A stretch of 46,155 nucleotides of DNA from contig CALDGQ010000030.1 in NCBI GenBank assembly GCA_937941765.1, positions 1 to 46,155 on the forward strand, given 5' to 3'. Position numbers and translations under genes: made by a program. Shown one piece after another: positions 17,450-27,026 of the stretch. Position 1 is the first letter of the stretch. Every line of letters begins with the position of its first letter. Under the pieces are notes generated by a model that saw only the letters and a list, made by a program, of their open reading frames with translations, did no database searches and was not told where the DNA came from. Source of the DNA: an uncultured Saprospiraceae bacterium. GTDB lineage: Bacteria; Bacteroidota; Bacteroidia; Chitinophagales; Saprospiraceae.

Positions 17450-17950
17450 TTATGCAGATTTATTCTTGCCCAGTATCTCTTGACCTATCAATTGAAATAA
17501 ATCATTTACATTTTCCCCTGATTTAGCACTAGTTACTAAATCAAGTGTAATTTTTGGGTTTTGTTTCTTGAAAAAATCAAGATCGTTCTCTGAAAGCAGA
17601 TCAATTTTATTACCAATTACTTTTATCAATTTATCGGGTGCTATTTGTTTTAAATAAGCAATATCAGAAGGTATTTGGTTGAAAGAAAGTGTACGAGTTA
17701 GATCTATGACATAGATTATGACTTGCGGTCTCACAAAATAAGGTTTAGGCACTTTGCTTTGTTTTACTTCACCAGCAACATCCCATATTTTAAAATTGAC
17801 ATCAATACCATCTAAAACCATTTCTTTTTCATTCACTCGAACACCGAGTGTGCCGAAATATTTACTTTCAAATTCATCATAAATAAATCGATTGTAAAGA
17901 GAAGATTTTCCAACACCAAAAAAACCTGTAAGTAATAATTCAATATTCAT
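17450..17950 (-). CDS. Ras/Rab-like small GTPase
   Basis: A 166-residue single-domain GTPase with all five G motifs in Ras order: G1 GFFGVGKSS (residues 8-16), G2 Thr in YFGTLGVRV (about 34), G3 WDVAGE (about 57-62), G4 GNKIDL (about 113) and G5 TSAKSG (about 140). The layout is that of Rab/Ras proteins. The residue matching catalytic Gln61 of Ras is Glu here, which in Ras-like proteins usually weakens GTP hydrolysis. There is no lipidation motif; it ends GKNKSA. It is upstream of and probably co-transcribed with the NarL regulator, inside a kinase cluster, which suggests a signalling switch (inference). No GAP, GEF or Roadblock partner is seen. Confidence 0.9.
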   Translation of the reverse strand: MNIELLLTGFFGVGKSSLYNRFIYDEFESKYFGTLGVRVNEKEMVLDGIDVNFKIWDVAGEVKQSKVPKPYFVRPQVIIYVIDLTRTLSFNQIPSDIAYLKQIAPDKLIKVIGNKIDLLSENDLDFFKKQNPKITLDLVTSAKSGENVNDLFQLIGQEILGKNKSA

Positions 17951-18255
17951 TTGAAGTGAAAAGTAAATTGTGTTTCGAAAAGTTAAATGAGAGGTTACCG
18001 CAAAGTAACAAATTAATTTTCAATAAGTTACATATATTCAAAATTAAAACTGCAAAGAAAAATATACAAACTAATTGGTATAGGTATCCTGACATATATT
18101 AAATAAATTTGTAATGGGTCTTAAATAAAGAAAAAGTAGTTTTTCGATATTGAAATATACAATTGACTCTTATTATTTGTAGTTAATTTTTTTATTTTTC
18201 GCTTCTTTTTCAATATTCCCCCTTGTTGATAAGGCACCGAACTAAAACATTAAGC
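17951..18255. other. AT-rich divergent intergenic region
   Basis: Gap between the GTPase gene and the second large kinase. No ORF with convincing protein content and no strong hairpin were found. It should hold both promoters, but none is a clean TAnnTTTG match. Confidence 0.5.
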
Positions 18256-21200
18256 ATGGAAAATTTCCCAAAAATTGTTGGTATTGGTGCCTCGGCAGGT
18301 GGTCTTAAATCCATCTCTGAATTTTTTGATCATATTTCTCCTGATACTGGAATGGCGTATGTTGTTGTGCAGCATCTTTCTCAGGATTTCAAAAGCATGA
18401 TGGATGAGTTGCTTCAACGTCATACCAAAATGCCGATACATATTGTTGACAAGCCTACAATCGTAGAACCCAATAATATTTATTTGATATCAAGTCAATT
18501 CAATATCATTCTTAAAAATAATTATCTAAATCCTATTAAACGAAGTGATCCAGTTTCGATCAATCTTCCGATAGACTTATTTTTCCATTCTCTTGGTAAA
18601 CAATTGAAAGATAAAGCAGTAGGAATCGTTTTGTCAGGAACTGGATCTGACGGGTCCAAAGGATTGTTGACAATTCAAAAAGAAGGGGGTGTAGTTATGG
18701 TGGAAGATCCACAACATGCTCAATTTGATGGCATGCCACTAGCTGCAATGAGCTCAACTACCATTGACTTTGTATTACCACCGTATGCCTTAGCTAGGGA
18801 AATGATGCGAATTCATAATGGCGGTAAGAAAAATTCCAATTTCTTAATCATAGATACCTCTGTAAAAAATTTCCGTCCATTATTTGAAGATATTATTGGT
18901 CACGTACGCATTAAGACTGGTATGAATTTCAAAAATTATCGGGATAGTACCTTGATTCGAAGAATGGAAAAACGGATGTTTATTACTAAACAACATAGCC
19001 TTGAATCTTATATGCATTATTTGAAGCGAGATGATAAAGAAGTAAATACATTACAAGATGAATTTCTAATAAATGTTACTCATTTTTTCCGTGATAAGGA
19101 GGCATTTAATCTATTAAAAACTGAAGTACTTCCTGCATTGTGTAAAGGTAAAGCTCCAAACGAACAGATCAGAATTTGGATTGTAGCCTGCTCAACTGGA
19201 CAAGAAGCATTGTCAATTGCTATTTTGTTTAAAGAATATATTTTAGAAAATAAACTAGACCTATCGATTAAGATATTTGCATCTGACATCGACAAAAAGG
19301 CCGTGACAAAGGCAAGTGAAGCGATTTATAATGCTGCACTATTCAATGAGATGCCTGCAAATTATTTAAAAAAATATTTTGAGCCCACGGATGCTGAGTC
19401 CTCTCATTTTTCGGTAAAAAAGTCATTACGTGAATGCATTGTTTATGCTAAGCATGATGCTTTGTACGATCCACCTTTTATTAACTTGGATTTGGTTTCT
19501 TGTCGTAACATGATGATTTATCATAATTTAAAAAATCAAAAGATATTAATTGGTAATTTTCACTTTGCATTGAACTATGAAGGCTACTTATTTTTGGGTC
19601 CTAGTGAAACTATTGGTACATTAAAAAAATTATTTAAGCCTGTTTCGACCAAATGGAATATTTTCAAGAATATTGGAAAACAAAAAACACTACAACTTAA
19701 TACATATACAGAAATAGAAAATCCTCAGATTCTTGAAAAGAAAGAGAAAAATTTACAGTGGCGAAATGCATTTCCGGTAAATGCAACTATCACTCCTTCA
19801 AAAAAATCAACAATACAAGACAAGCTTTTCCAAAAACTATTGATAGAGCAATTTGCACCCACTTGTATTTTAATCAATCAGGATTTAGATATTTTATTTA
19901 CAAATGGAGAAGTAGAAAAATTGCTTAGTTTTCCTAGAGTCTCAGGGAATTTCAACCTTTCAGAGATGGTCCCGAGTGAAGTCCTAATCATTTTTAAAAA
20001 CGGGGTACGCAAATGTCTTGAAGCAAATAACATAAATCGTTATCAACAGATTCCATTTAATAAAGGTAAAACCCAGTTCAATATAACGATTCAATTTAGT
20101 CCATTTAATAGCAATCCACATCAACAAAATGAAGATGTCATATTAGTCGAGTTTTTTCAAATTGACGAAAATCCTAAGGAACCCAATAAAGAAATCATAA
20201 CAGAGGAAAAATTCAAGATCGAAAAAATTAATACGATTGAGAAAGAACTTCAAAAAATTCAGCACGAAAAACAATTGTTGGTGGAGCAATTGGAGATGGC
20301 TAATGAAGAATTACAATCTTCTAATGAAGAATTGTTGGCAGCCAATGAAGAATTGCAAAGCACCAATGAAGAATTGCAATCGGTCAATGAAGAGCTGTAT
20401 ACCGTCAACACAGAGTTACAAAATAAAGTAAATCTATTGATCACAACTACCAATGATCTTGACAACCTACTGAATAGTACAGATATCGGAAGTATCTTTT
20501 TAGATCGTGAATTAAACATCAGAAGATTTACACCAGCTATTACCGAACAATTTGATCTATTGGAAGGAGATGTAGGAAGACCAATCATGAGTTTTACGAA
20601 TTCAACTTTAAACAAAGATATTTATAAGGAAATAAAAAATGTAGTTAGTCAATTAGTAGTTTTCGAAAAGGAAGTTACAGATGAGCGCAACAATCATTAT
20701 TTACTACGAGTGCTACCTTATCGAACTGATGCAGGACAAGTGGATGGAGCTGTCCTGACTTTCATTCCAATTAATGAAATTAAAAAAGCACATTATAAGT
20801 TAGAAGAAGTTGGTAAAACCTATCAAGCCGTTTTTGATAATTCATCAGATAGTATTTTACTAATTGATAAGCAGAATAAAGTAACATCATCTAATGTAGG
20901 ATTTGGTAATCTAACAAAAGAAGAAATTATCGGTGTTTCAATGTTGTCTGTTATGCCAAGACCTTATGAAGAAATCTTGAAAGCTTCTATTCAGCAAGTC
21001 ATGGATGGAGAACCTTCCAGTTATTTCCACTTTGAGAATGTAGATCAAAATAATGAAACCCATTGGTTTTTAGCATCTGTTACGCCAGTTATTATTCAAG
21101 ACGACGTCAGATGCTTAGCAATCATTATGAGGGATGTAACTGAAGTAAAGTTAAAAGAGTTAGAGTTGAGAGAAATGGGAATTTCTTTGGAAAAACAAGT

Positions 21201-21972
21201 ACTAGCTAGATCAGAAGAATTGGCTTTAAGAAATACTGAACTTCGAGAAATTAATAGTTATTTGGATAGCTTTGTCCATGGTGCTGCACATGATTTGAGA
21301 GCGCCAATAACGCAAATTCAAGGAATGATGAACCTTTATCCAAAAATCAAGGAAGAAGCTCAAAAGGAAAATGTTTTTGGGGAAATGAGATCTTGTATCA
21401 ACAGACTTGAAAAAACGCTCAATGGATTGATTGAAATGATTGATTTTCAGAAAAATAATAATCGAGTTGCCCAAAACATACATATATACGATGTCACAAA
21501 TGAAGTATTAGACCAAATGAAAAAGGAATTAGACAATATTGATGCTGAGGTGGTTATGGAAATTCCCAAAGATATCTCAGTCCATTATGTGCCTGCATAC
21601 GTGACAAGCATTTTTTACAATTTACTGAGTAATGCTATTAAATACCGTTCATATGACCGAAAACTAAAAATCAATATTTCTGTGAAACAAAACGAATCTT
21701 ACACAGTAATTAATATTGGTGACAATGGAATTGGGATTGATTTAAATCGATACGGACACTTCCTCTTTCAACCTTTTAAAAGATTGACATTAGAAAGAGA
21801 AGGAACAGGAATTGGTTTAAGTATTATCAACAACGTTGTCAAGAAAAGTGGTGGAAAAATTGAAGTGGATAGTAAGCTTCAAAAAGGAACTACTTTCACA
21901 GTTTATTTAAGCAACAAGATTAAAAATTATGAAGCAGGAAGCAAAAAAGACGAGAATTCTATTTATAGATGA
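18256..21972 (+). CDS. CheB-CheR-PAS histidine kinase, 1238 residues
   Basis: The start is the ATG at 18256, two codons before the CheB core; a TTG 11 codons earlier is less likely. Domains: CheB esterase (about 5-190; GIGASAGG, VQHLS, SGTGSDGSKG); CheR (about 210-470; SAM motif reads ACSTGQEALSIAIL, so the usual GEE is GQE); NEEL heptad coiled coil (about 675-735); two PAS domains (about 745-985); HisKA with AAHDLRAPITQI; HATPase with NLLSNAIKY, DNGIGI and GTGIGLSI. It is a paralogue of the 10865 gene without the basic tail and with fewer PAS domains. It overlaps the next receiver gene by 44 bases, implying translational coupling. Confidence 0.93.
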   Translation: MENFPKIVGIGASAGGLKSISEFFDHISPDTGMAYVVVQHLSQDFKSMMDELLQRHTKMPIHIVDKPTIVEPNNIYLISSQFNIILKNNYLNPIKRSDPVSINLPIDLFFHSLGKQLKDKAVGIVLSGTGSDGSKGLLTIQKEGGVVMVEDPQHAQFDGMPLAAMSSTTIDFVLPPYALAREMMRIHNGGKKNSNFLIIDTSVKNFRPLFEDIIGHVRIKTGMNFKNYRDSTLIRRMEKRMFITKQHSLESYMHYLKRDDKEVNTLQDEFLINVTHFFRDKEAFNLLKTEVLPALCKGKAPNEQIRIWIVACSTGQEALSIAILFKEYILENKLDLSIKIFASDIDKKAVTKASEAIYNAALFNEMPANYLKKYFEPTDAESSHFSVKKSLRECIVYAKHDALYDPPFINLDLVSCRNMMIYHNLKNQKILIGNFHFALNYEGYLFLGPSETIGTLKKLFKPVSTKWNIFKNIGKQKTLQLNTYTEIENPQILEKKEKNLQWRNAFPVNATITPSKKSTIQDKLFQKLLIEQFAPTCILINQDLDILFTNGEVEKLLSFPRVSGNFNLSEMVPSEVLIIFKNGVRKCLEANNINRYQQIPFNKGKTQFNITIQFSPFNSNPHQQNEDVILVEFFQIDENPKEPNKEIITEEKFKIEKINTIEKELQKIQHEKQLLVEQLEMANEELQSSNEELLAANEELQSTNEELQSVNEELYTVNTELQNKVNLLITTTNDLDNLLNSTDIGSIFLDRELNIRRFTPAITEQFDLLEGDVGRPIMSFTNSTLNKDIYKEIKNVVSQLVVFEKEVTDERNNHYLLRVLPYRTDAGQVDGAVLTFIPINEIKKAHYKLEEVGKTYQAVFDNSSDSILLIDKQNKVTSSNVGFGNLTKEEIIGVSMLSVMPRPYEEILKASIQQVMDGEPSSYFHFENVDQNNETHWFLASVTPVIIQDDVRCLAIIMRDVTEVKLKELELREMGISLEKQVLARSEELALRNTELREINSYLDSFVHGAAHDLRAPITQIQGMMNLYPKIKEEAQKENVFGEMRSCINRLEKTLNGLIEMIDFQKNNNRVAQNIHIYDVTNEVLDQMKKELDNIDAEVVMEIPKDISVHYVPAYVTSIFYNLLSNAIKYRSYDRKLKINISVKQNESYTVINIGDNGIGIDLNRYGHFLFQPFKRLTLEREGTGIGLSIINNVVKKSGGKIEVDSKLQKGTTFTVYLSNKIKNYEAGSKKDENSIYR

Positions 21973-22363
21973 TTCTCATACAGAAGTAAAATATCTACAA
22001 TTATTGATAGAGATGACTCAGCTTCCTCTAACCCCCGTCTTTGTACATTCTGCAATTGAAGGACTACAATATATTGAGGACACCCCAAAAGAAAAATTTC
22101 CTGAAATAATTGTCGTTGATATTAATATGCCACTGATGAATGGCTTCGAATTCGCTGAGATTTACAGCAAAAAGTATTTAAAAAAATATCGATCAACCCA
22201 ACTATTTATCTATAGTACCTCTATTGATTCATCAGAAATCAATAAGGCAAAATCTATCGATGGTGTTGTTGATTTTATACCCAAACCATTTGACGAAAGC
22301 ACATATCAAAACATCTTATTACCTTATTTGCAAACAGCAGAAAAAATCGCACGTCCTGGATAA
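21929..22363 (+). CDS. Stand-alone response regulator receiver overlapping its kinase gene
   Basis: A 144-residue single receiver: acidic pair in ILFIDDSHTE (about 10-19), phosphoacceptor Asp in IIVVDINMPLMNGFEF (about 67), Ser/Thr in IYSTSID and Lys in FIPKPFDE (about 121). There is no output domain. It begins inside the last 44 bases of the large kinase gene in another frame, so the two are almost certainly made together and work as a pair. It is related to the receiver at 10345. Confidence 0.93.
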   Translation: MKQEAKKTRILFIDDSHTEVKYLQLLIEMTQLPLTPVFVHSAIEGLQYIEDTPKEKFPEIIVVDINMPLMNGFEFAEIYSKKYLKKYRSTQLFIYSTSIDSSEINKAKSIDGVVDFIPKPFDESTYQNILLPYLQTAEKIARPG

Positions 22364-22726
22364 TCCTTTATAGATTTATAAAACCAATAAACTCAATTCG
22401 ATTACAGCAATCGTTTTCTTATTTGGTTTATAAATCAATCATTTGATACCATTCCCCAAAGAATAATAAAGGTAAATCTTGCTAGGAATTTAACAGAAAT
22501 TTCAAAATTAATTTCAGTCTCTTTTTTTAATAATTGATTATCAATAATTAATTATTGAGCAAGCTATTTTTACATATTTTAATAAATTGAATAGTCTATT
22601 GTAATTAATGTTAGGTAAAATTTTATTGATTATATTATTGTAAATTTTATATATCTGGCATATAATTTGAAATTCATATAATACCCCAACTAACAACATA
22701 TTATTAAACTATTAATTTTTTGACCA
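22364..22726. other. Very AT-rich intergenic region with a terminator-like hairpin
   Basis: Near its left end, 22375-22390 and 22419-22434 (TTTATAAAACCAATAA and TTATTTGGTTTATAAA) are inverse with small offsets, enclosing a smaller CGATTACAGCAATCG hairpin. This may end the kinase-receiver transcript. The rest is featureless AT-rich sequence that should contain the promoter of the small gene at 22727. Confidence 0.5.
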
Positions 22727-22921
22727 ATGTCGAGTGAAGAGTATTATTCATTACAATTGAGATTAAAAAGTATTAGAACGGAAATATCTTATTTAAAACA
22801 AAAACCGCTAAGGACCATTAAAGATAGGATACAAATACTTAAAGAAACCAATGATTTGCTTAGGGAGCAAAATCGAATTTTGGTAATCAGACAAGTTTAT
22901 TTAGGTGGACAAGCAGTCTAA
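22727..22921 (+). CDS. Small coiled-coil protein
   Basis: 64 residues, with no domain I recognise. Residues 5-55 form one amphipathic helix with a heptad-like pattern (YYSLQLRLKSIRTEISYLKQ, then IKDRIQILKETNDLLREQNR), so it is probably an oligomeric coiled coil. It sits between the second receiver and a small histidine kinase, all on the plus strand, and may be an accessory or scaffold of the island (inference). Codon content resembles its neighbours. Confidence 0.55.
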   Translation: MSSEEYYSLQLRLKSIRTEISYLKQKPLRTIKDRIQILKETNDLLREQNRILVIRQVYLGGQAV

Positions 22922-23021
22922 TAAATTTTGAATATCCAAAACTTTGAATGATTTATTTTAGATGTTAACTGAAGTACTTTGAGAAGACTTATTATTTTGA
23001 ATATCACAAATTATAAAGGTC

Positions 23022-23795
23022 ATGAGTAAGCCTGTAAAGCATTCTAAAAGCACTTTAGAAAAAAAAGTTGGAAAAAAAGTAGCATCAAAGGACAACGTTG
23101 TTCAAGTACCATTCAGTATTCCTAAAAATTTCTTGTATAGCACCTGCCATACTTTAGGACATGATTTAAAATCGCCACTTTTTGTTGTCAGAAGTTACAC
23201 ACAACTTTTGCAGCGCTCACAAGATAAAGACCACTTGAAAAGAGGACTAACTTTAATGTATGAAGCAAGTCACAAGATGGAAAACATCATCAATGGCTTC
23301 ATAGAGTTGATGGATATCTATACAATTTCATACGTCGAACTACAGTTACTTTCTGTTGTTGAACTAATGCAGCAAATCCGCTGTCAATTGGCTCCAATCC
23401 ACAATCGATTCGATAAATCTGTCACCGAGGAATTCTCAATAAACGATATAAAATTTAACGAGACCTATCTGGCAACCGTCCTAGAAACATTGTTAAATAA
23501 TGCTTTTGAACACAATAAAGATGTCCCTGATTTACAAGTTAAAATAAGTACAATAGCACTAAGAGGAGATAAAATAGCGCTAATTGTTGAAGATAACGGT
23601 ATTGGAATGGATCTTATTTCCCAAGCAACCAAAGATAAACTCAAACAACCTTTTTATAGACACGACAAAAACGAAGGTGGTATTGGTATGGGACTAGCAA
23701 AAGTAAATGCCATCGCAAAAATGACTGATAGTGCCTTTATTTTGGATAGCGAAATTGGTGTTGGAACAAAATGTACTTTTATAATTACACAATAA
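23022..23795 (+). CDS. Soluble sensor histidine kinase without a sensor domain
   Basis: 257 residues. A Lys-rich N-terminal tail (1-30) leads directly into HisKA with the phospho-His in TLGHDLKSPLFVV (about residue 47). HATPase follows with TLLNNAFEHNKD (N box), VEDNGIGMD (G1) and GGIGMGLAKV (G2). No PAS, membrane or receiver domain is present, so its input must come from a partner. It is the last gene of the island and convergent with the sortilin-like gene, with 22 bases between the stops. Confidence 0.9.
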   Translation: MSKPVKHSKSTLEKKVGKKVASKDNVVQVPFSIPKNFLYSTCHTLGHDLKSPLFVVRSYTQLLQRSQDKDHLKRGLTLMYEASHKMENIINGFIELMDIYTISYVELQLLSVVELMQQIRCQLAPIHNRFDKSVTEEFSINDIKFNETYLATVLETLLNNAFEHNKDVPDLQVKISTIALRGDKIALIVEDNGIGMDLISQATKDKLKQPFYRHDKNEGGIGMGLAKVNAIAKMTDSAFILDSEIGVGTKCTFIITQ

Positions 23796-23817
23796 ATTTA
23801 AAGCAAGCTTATTTTCT

Positions 23818-26712
23818 TTAATCTATAAGCTCCAACTCAGTTTTTTCAGCTATCCCATTTTTTCCTAATTCAACAACATACTTACCAGGCAACAAATAAT
23901 ACAAACCATTATCTGCCTTCTTAACTTTCAAAGGTTCTTCCCGATCTTCATTTAAGTATTTTTCAAGCGTTTTAACAGCATTCTTTTCGACCGTTAAATC
24001 GTATTTAATATAATTTATTCCTTTTCCAACAGTTGCTGGAAATTCCTTTAATGTTTTTCCTGACTCCGTTTTAATGGCAACCGTAACTTCTCCATTGCTA
24101 TTTGTATTGACTGGAATATTGACATTAGGTTCATTTGCTTTTACCCAAGATGCCCATTGTGCGCCCCATCTTCTTGAATAGGGTTTTGCTGGAATTTCGA
24201 AGACGTAAAGCGCCTTGTTTCTAATCTCGGCTGTTTGTTGTTGTAAAATACTTGCATCTGCTTTGTAAATAGAACGACCATGTGTCCCAACAATCATTTC
24301 GTTGGTTTTAGGATGAATCACGATATCGTGAATAGCAACCGCAGGTAGGTCTTTGTCCATCAACTCAAATGATTCCCCTTGGTTCAATGAAACATATAAA
24401 CCATGATCTGTTCCAACATAGATAAGGTTCTCATTTACAGGGTCTTCGATAATGCAATTGACGGGCTCCATTGGCAAATCGGTTCCGATTTTAGTCCATG
24501 TTTTCCCATAGTCTTCAGAAGCGAAAACATAGCTATTGAAATCATCCCATCGGTATCCATTCATGGATAAGTAGACTCTTGATTTTTCATGTTGGGAAGC
24601 GTTGATTCTTGTGACCCACATTTTTTCGGGCAATTTATCATTGATCGATTCCCAGTTATTGCCGCCATCTTTCGTTACGTGCACATTACCATCATCTGTA
24701 CCTGCATAAATCAATCCGAATTTCATGGAAGATTCATGAATATCTGTAATCGTTCCGTATGCAACATCTCCTTTGATCCCGCCATTTGTTAGGTCACCTG
24801 AAATTTCTTCAAAGTCGTCTCCTTGATTCATAGAGCGATGAACTTTGTTGGAACCCATGTAAAAAATATCTTGATTATGACGAGACAATTGAATCGGTGC
24901 TTGCCAATTCCAACGCAACGGTCGATCACCCAATTCATGTTTAGGAGTTAGGTATTTACTATCATCAGTAGCAAGATTAAGTCGGTAATAATTTCCGAAT
25001 TGAAACCCTGTGTAAACCGTGTTATTATCTCTTGTATCTATTTCGATTTGCATACCATCACCACCCATTATTTCTTGATATGGGTATCTTCCAGTATTGT
25101 GCCAACGTTTTCCTGCTTTGTAATTATTGGCCCCCATCCAAACCCCATTATCTTGCAATCCACCATAAATATTGTAGTTCTCTTTTAAGTCCACATTAAT
25201 TGCATAAAACTGTCCAACAGGTGGCGTATTACACTTAATCCAAGTAGCGCCATCATCATAAGAGATATTAATTCCCCCATCGTTTCCGATGATTAAATGC
25301 TTATCTCTTTTAGGATTGAGCCAGATTGCATGATGATCTACATGTACATTTTCACCGTTGATAGATTCCCAATTCACACCACCATCTTCTGATTTCAAAA
25401 TCGGGACGCCCATAATATAAAGCTTCTCCGGATTATGTGGCGATATTCGAATTTGACCAAAGTAATAACCATAAGAATTGTAAACACCATCCATATATTC
25501 CGGATTTTTTTTGGTCCAACTTTTTCCTTCATCTGTGGATTGATATACCTCAGCTCCTTTTACCGGTGTGTCAAATAACAATCTATTCGCATCTTCAATA
25601 TATTCTGCCAATGCGATTGGTTTAATTTTATCTTTTTTAATGAGCTTGATGACTTTATCAACTGTATATTTTTTAGGGAAATTATTTTGACTCAAATACG
25701 CTTTTAATTTATCTTCATTCATTCTTAAAAAAGACTCCTTGGACATTGTTTTCAAATCCTCTTTTGTCAATCCATCCTCTTTTTTATCGTCCTTTCTTTC
25801 TCTACGATCATAGTTATCCAACAAAGCATACACTTGTGTAACACCATCTTTTTTATAAATATCGAGTCCAATTCTACCAACGCCATCACCAGTTGGAAAT
25901 CCACTCCCTTTGTCAGTCAATAATTCCCAATTTCCTCCTCCATCTGTTGATTTATAGATACCTGAACCACTTCCTGATTCCGTAAAATTCCATGCACGAC
26001 GGGTTCGTTCCCAAATAGCGGTATAGAGTATATCTGTGTTTTCAGGATCAGCAATTAAATCAACAGCACCTGCATTTTCATTGACGAATAAAGTTTGTGT
26101 CCAAGTATCACCTCCGTCTGTCGTCTTATAAACACCTCGTTCTTTAGAAGGAGAATACAGATGTCCTAAAACCCCGACCCAGGCAATATCCGGATTGGTG
26201 GGATGTAACAAAATACGCCCGATGTGATGACTCTCAGGCAAACCTTTATGTTCCCATGTTTTTCCACCATCTATACTTTTGAAAATTCCGACTCCAGAAT
26301 AAGATGATCTACTTGAATTATTTTCACCAGTACCAATCCAAATAACATCTTCATTTCCATCCACACTCCAATTAACCGCAATGTCCCCAATGGTCATGAC
26401 GATTTCGTTGTCGAATAATGGAGTGAAGTCCGTCCCATTACTTTCAGTTTTCCATAAACCACCCGAGGCATAAGCCACATAAAAATGAGTTGGATCCATT
26501 GGAGAAATAGCAATGTCTGTAACCCGGCCTGAAAAAACAGTAGGCCCGACAGAAGTAAACGGAATATTTCCGACCATAGAATTTTCTTTGAGTTGTTTTC
26601 TTTGTTCGAAAGATTTGATTCGGTCTGCTGCTTTGGTTGCGGGAGGTTGATCTGTTTGTGCAAATACGGAATTGGAAACGAAACAAAGAAAAAGGAAAAG
26701 TTGGGCTTTCAT
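23818..26712 (-). CDS. Secreted sortilin-like (VPS10/Asp-box) beta-propeller protein
   Basis: 964 residues with a signal peptide (MKAQLFLFLCFVSNSVFAQ). At least eight Asp-box hairpins (SxDxGxTW type) are visible, for example SIDGGKTWEHKG, TTDGGDTWTQ, STDEGKSWTK, SEDGGVNWES, SYDDGATWIK, TKDGGNNWES and SEDYGKTWTK, giving one or two beta-propellers as in VPS10/BNR glycosyl-hydrolase-like proteins. A charged helical insert (about 300-375) interrupts the propeller. The last 100 residues form a beta module ending LLPGKYVVELGKNG, not a clear T9SS domain. The catalytic or binding role is unknown. A relic of a paralogue's tail lies at 10211. Confidence 0.88.
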   Translation of the reverse strand: MKAQLFLFLCFVSNSVFAQTDQPPATKAADRIKSFEQRKQLKENSMVGNIPFTSVGPTVFSGRVTDIAISPMDPTHFYVAYASGGLWKTESNGTDFTPLFDNEIVMTIGDIAVNWSVDGNEDVIWIGTGENNSSRSSYSGVGIFKSIDGGKTWEHKGLPESHHIGRILLHPTNPDIAWVGVLGHLYSPSKERGVYKTTDGGDTWTQTLFVNENAGAVDLIADPENTDILYTAIWERTRRAWNFTESGSGSGIYKSTDGGGNWELLTDKGSGFPTGDGVGRIGLDIYKKDGVTQVYALLDNYDRRERKDDKKEDGLTKEDLKTMSKESFLRMNEDKLKAYLSQNNFPKKYTVDKVIKLIKKDKIKPIALAEYIEDANRLLFDTPVKGAEVYQSTDEGKSWTKKNPEYMDGVYNSYGYYFGQIRISPHNPEKLYIMGVPILKSEDGGVNWESINGENVHVDHHAIWLNPKRDKHLIIGNDGGINISYDDGATWIKCNTPPVGQFYAINVDLKENYNIYGGLQDNGVWMGANNYKAGKRWHNTGRYPYQEIMGGDGMQIEIDTRDNNTVYTGFQFGNYYRLNLATDDSKYLTPKHELGDRPLRWNWQAPIQLSRHNQDIFYMGSNKVHRSMNQGDDFEEISGDLTNGGIKGDVAYGTITDIHESSMKFGLIYAGTDDGNVHVTKDGGNNWESINDKLPEKMWVTRINASQHEKSRVYLSMNGYRWDDFNSYVFASEDYGKTWTKIGTDLPMEPVNCIIEDPVNENLIYVGTDHGLYVSLNQGESFELMDKDLPAVAIHDIVIHPKTNEMIVGTHGRSIYKADASILQQQTAEIRNKALYVFEIPAKPYSRRWGAQWASWVKANEPNVNIPVNTNSNGEVTVAIKTESGKTLKEFPATVGKGINYIKYDLTVEKNAVKTLEKYLNEDREEPLKVKKADNGLYYLLPGKYVVELGKNGIAEKTELELID

Positions 26713-26847
26713 GATAGCAGGCTTTTGATTATTGGTTTCAAATTAATTAAACAATTCAATTAAACCATTAATTTGGAAAGAGTTATTATACAGAGATTCA
26801 AGAAGGGCAAACGAAAACTGCATTTAAATGAGCTTTGTAATATGTGG

Positions 26848-26868
26848 CCATTTGAAAATGGTGGTTAC
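26848..26868. repeat. Solo arm of the 4954-5010 inverted repeat
   Basis: CCATTTGAAAATGGTGGTTAC matches 4990-5010 at 20 of 21 positions and is followed by GTGA where the other has GTCA. The partner arm is missing here. Confidence 0.7.
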
Positions 26869-26998
26869 GTGATTCATTTCGAGCCAACAACAACCCTATT
26901 TTCAAAAAGAAATCAAAAAAAACATAAAATTCTCCACATTAAACCGTTCTTTTGCATCCATTACTGAATTTTTCATATAGAATTCACATATAAAGCGG

Positions 26999-27026
26999 TT
27001 TGCATTGGAAAAAAAGATTACCTTTG
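26999..27026 (+). promoter_or_regulatory. Bacteroidota-type promoter of rpsP
   Basis: The -33 TTTG (26999-27002) and a perfect -7 TACCTTTG (27019-27026) are separated by 16 bases. This gives a 5' leader of about 70 bases before the S16 start. Confidence 0.8.

Noticed and set aside
10345..23795. A chemotaxis operon
   Set aside because: CheB and CheR occur only fused to kinases; no MCP, CheA, CheW or motor gene is present.
26773..26967. Plus-strand 64-codon ORF before rpsP
   Set aside because: It runs through the solo repeat arm and its residues look random; better read as intergenic.
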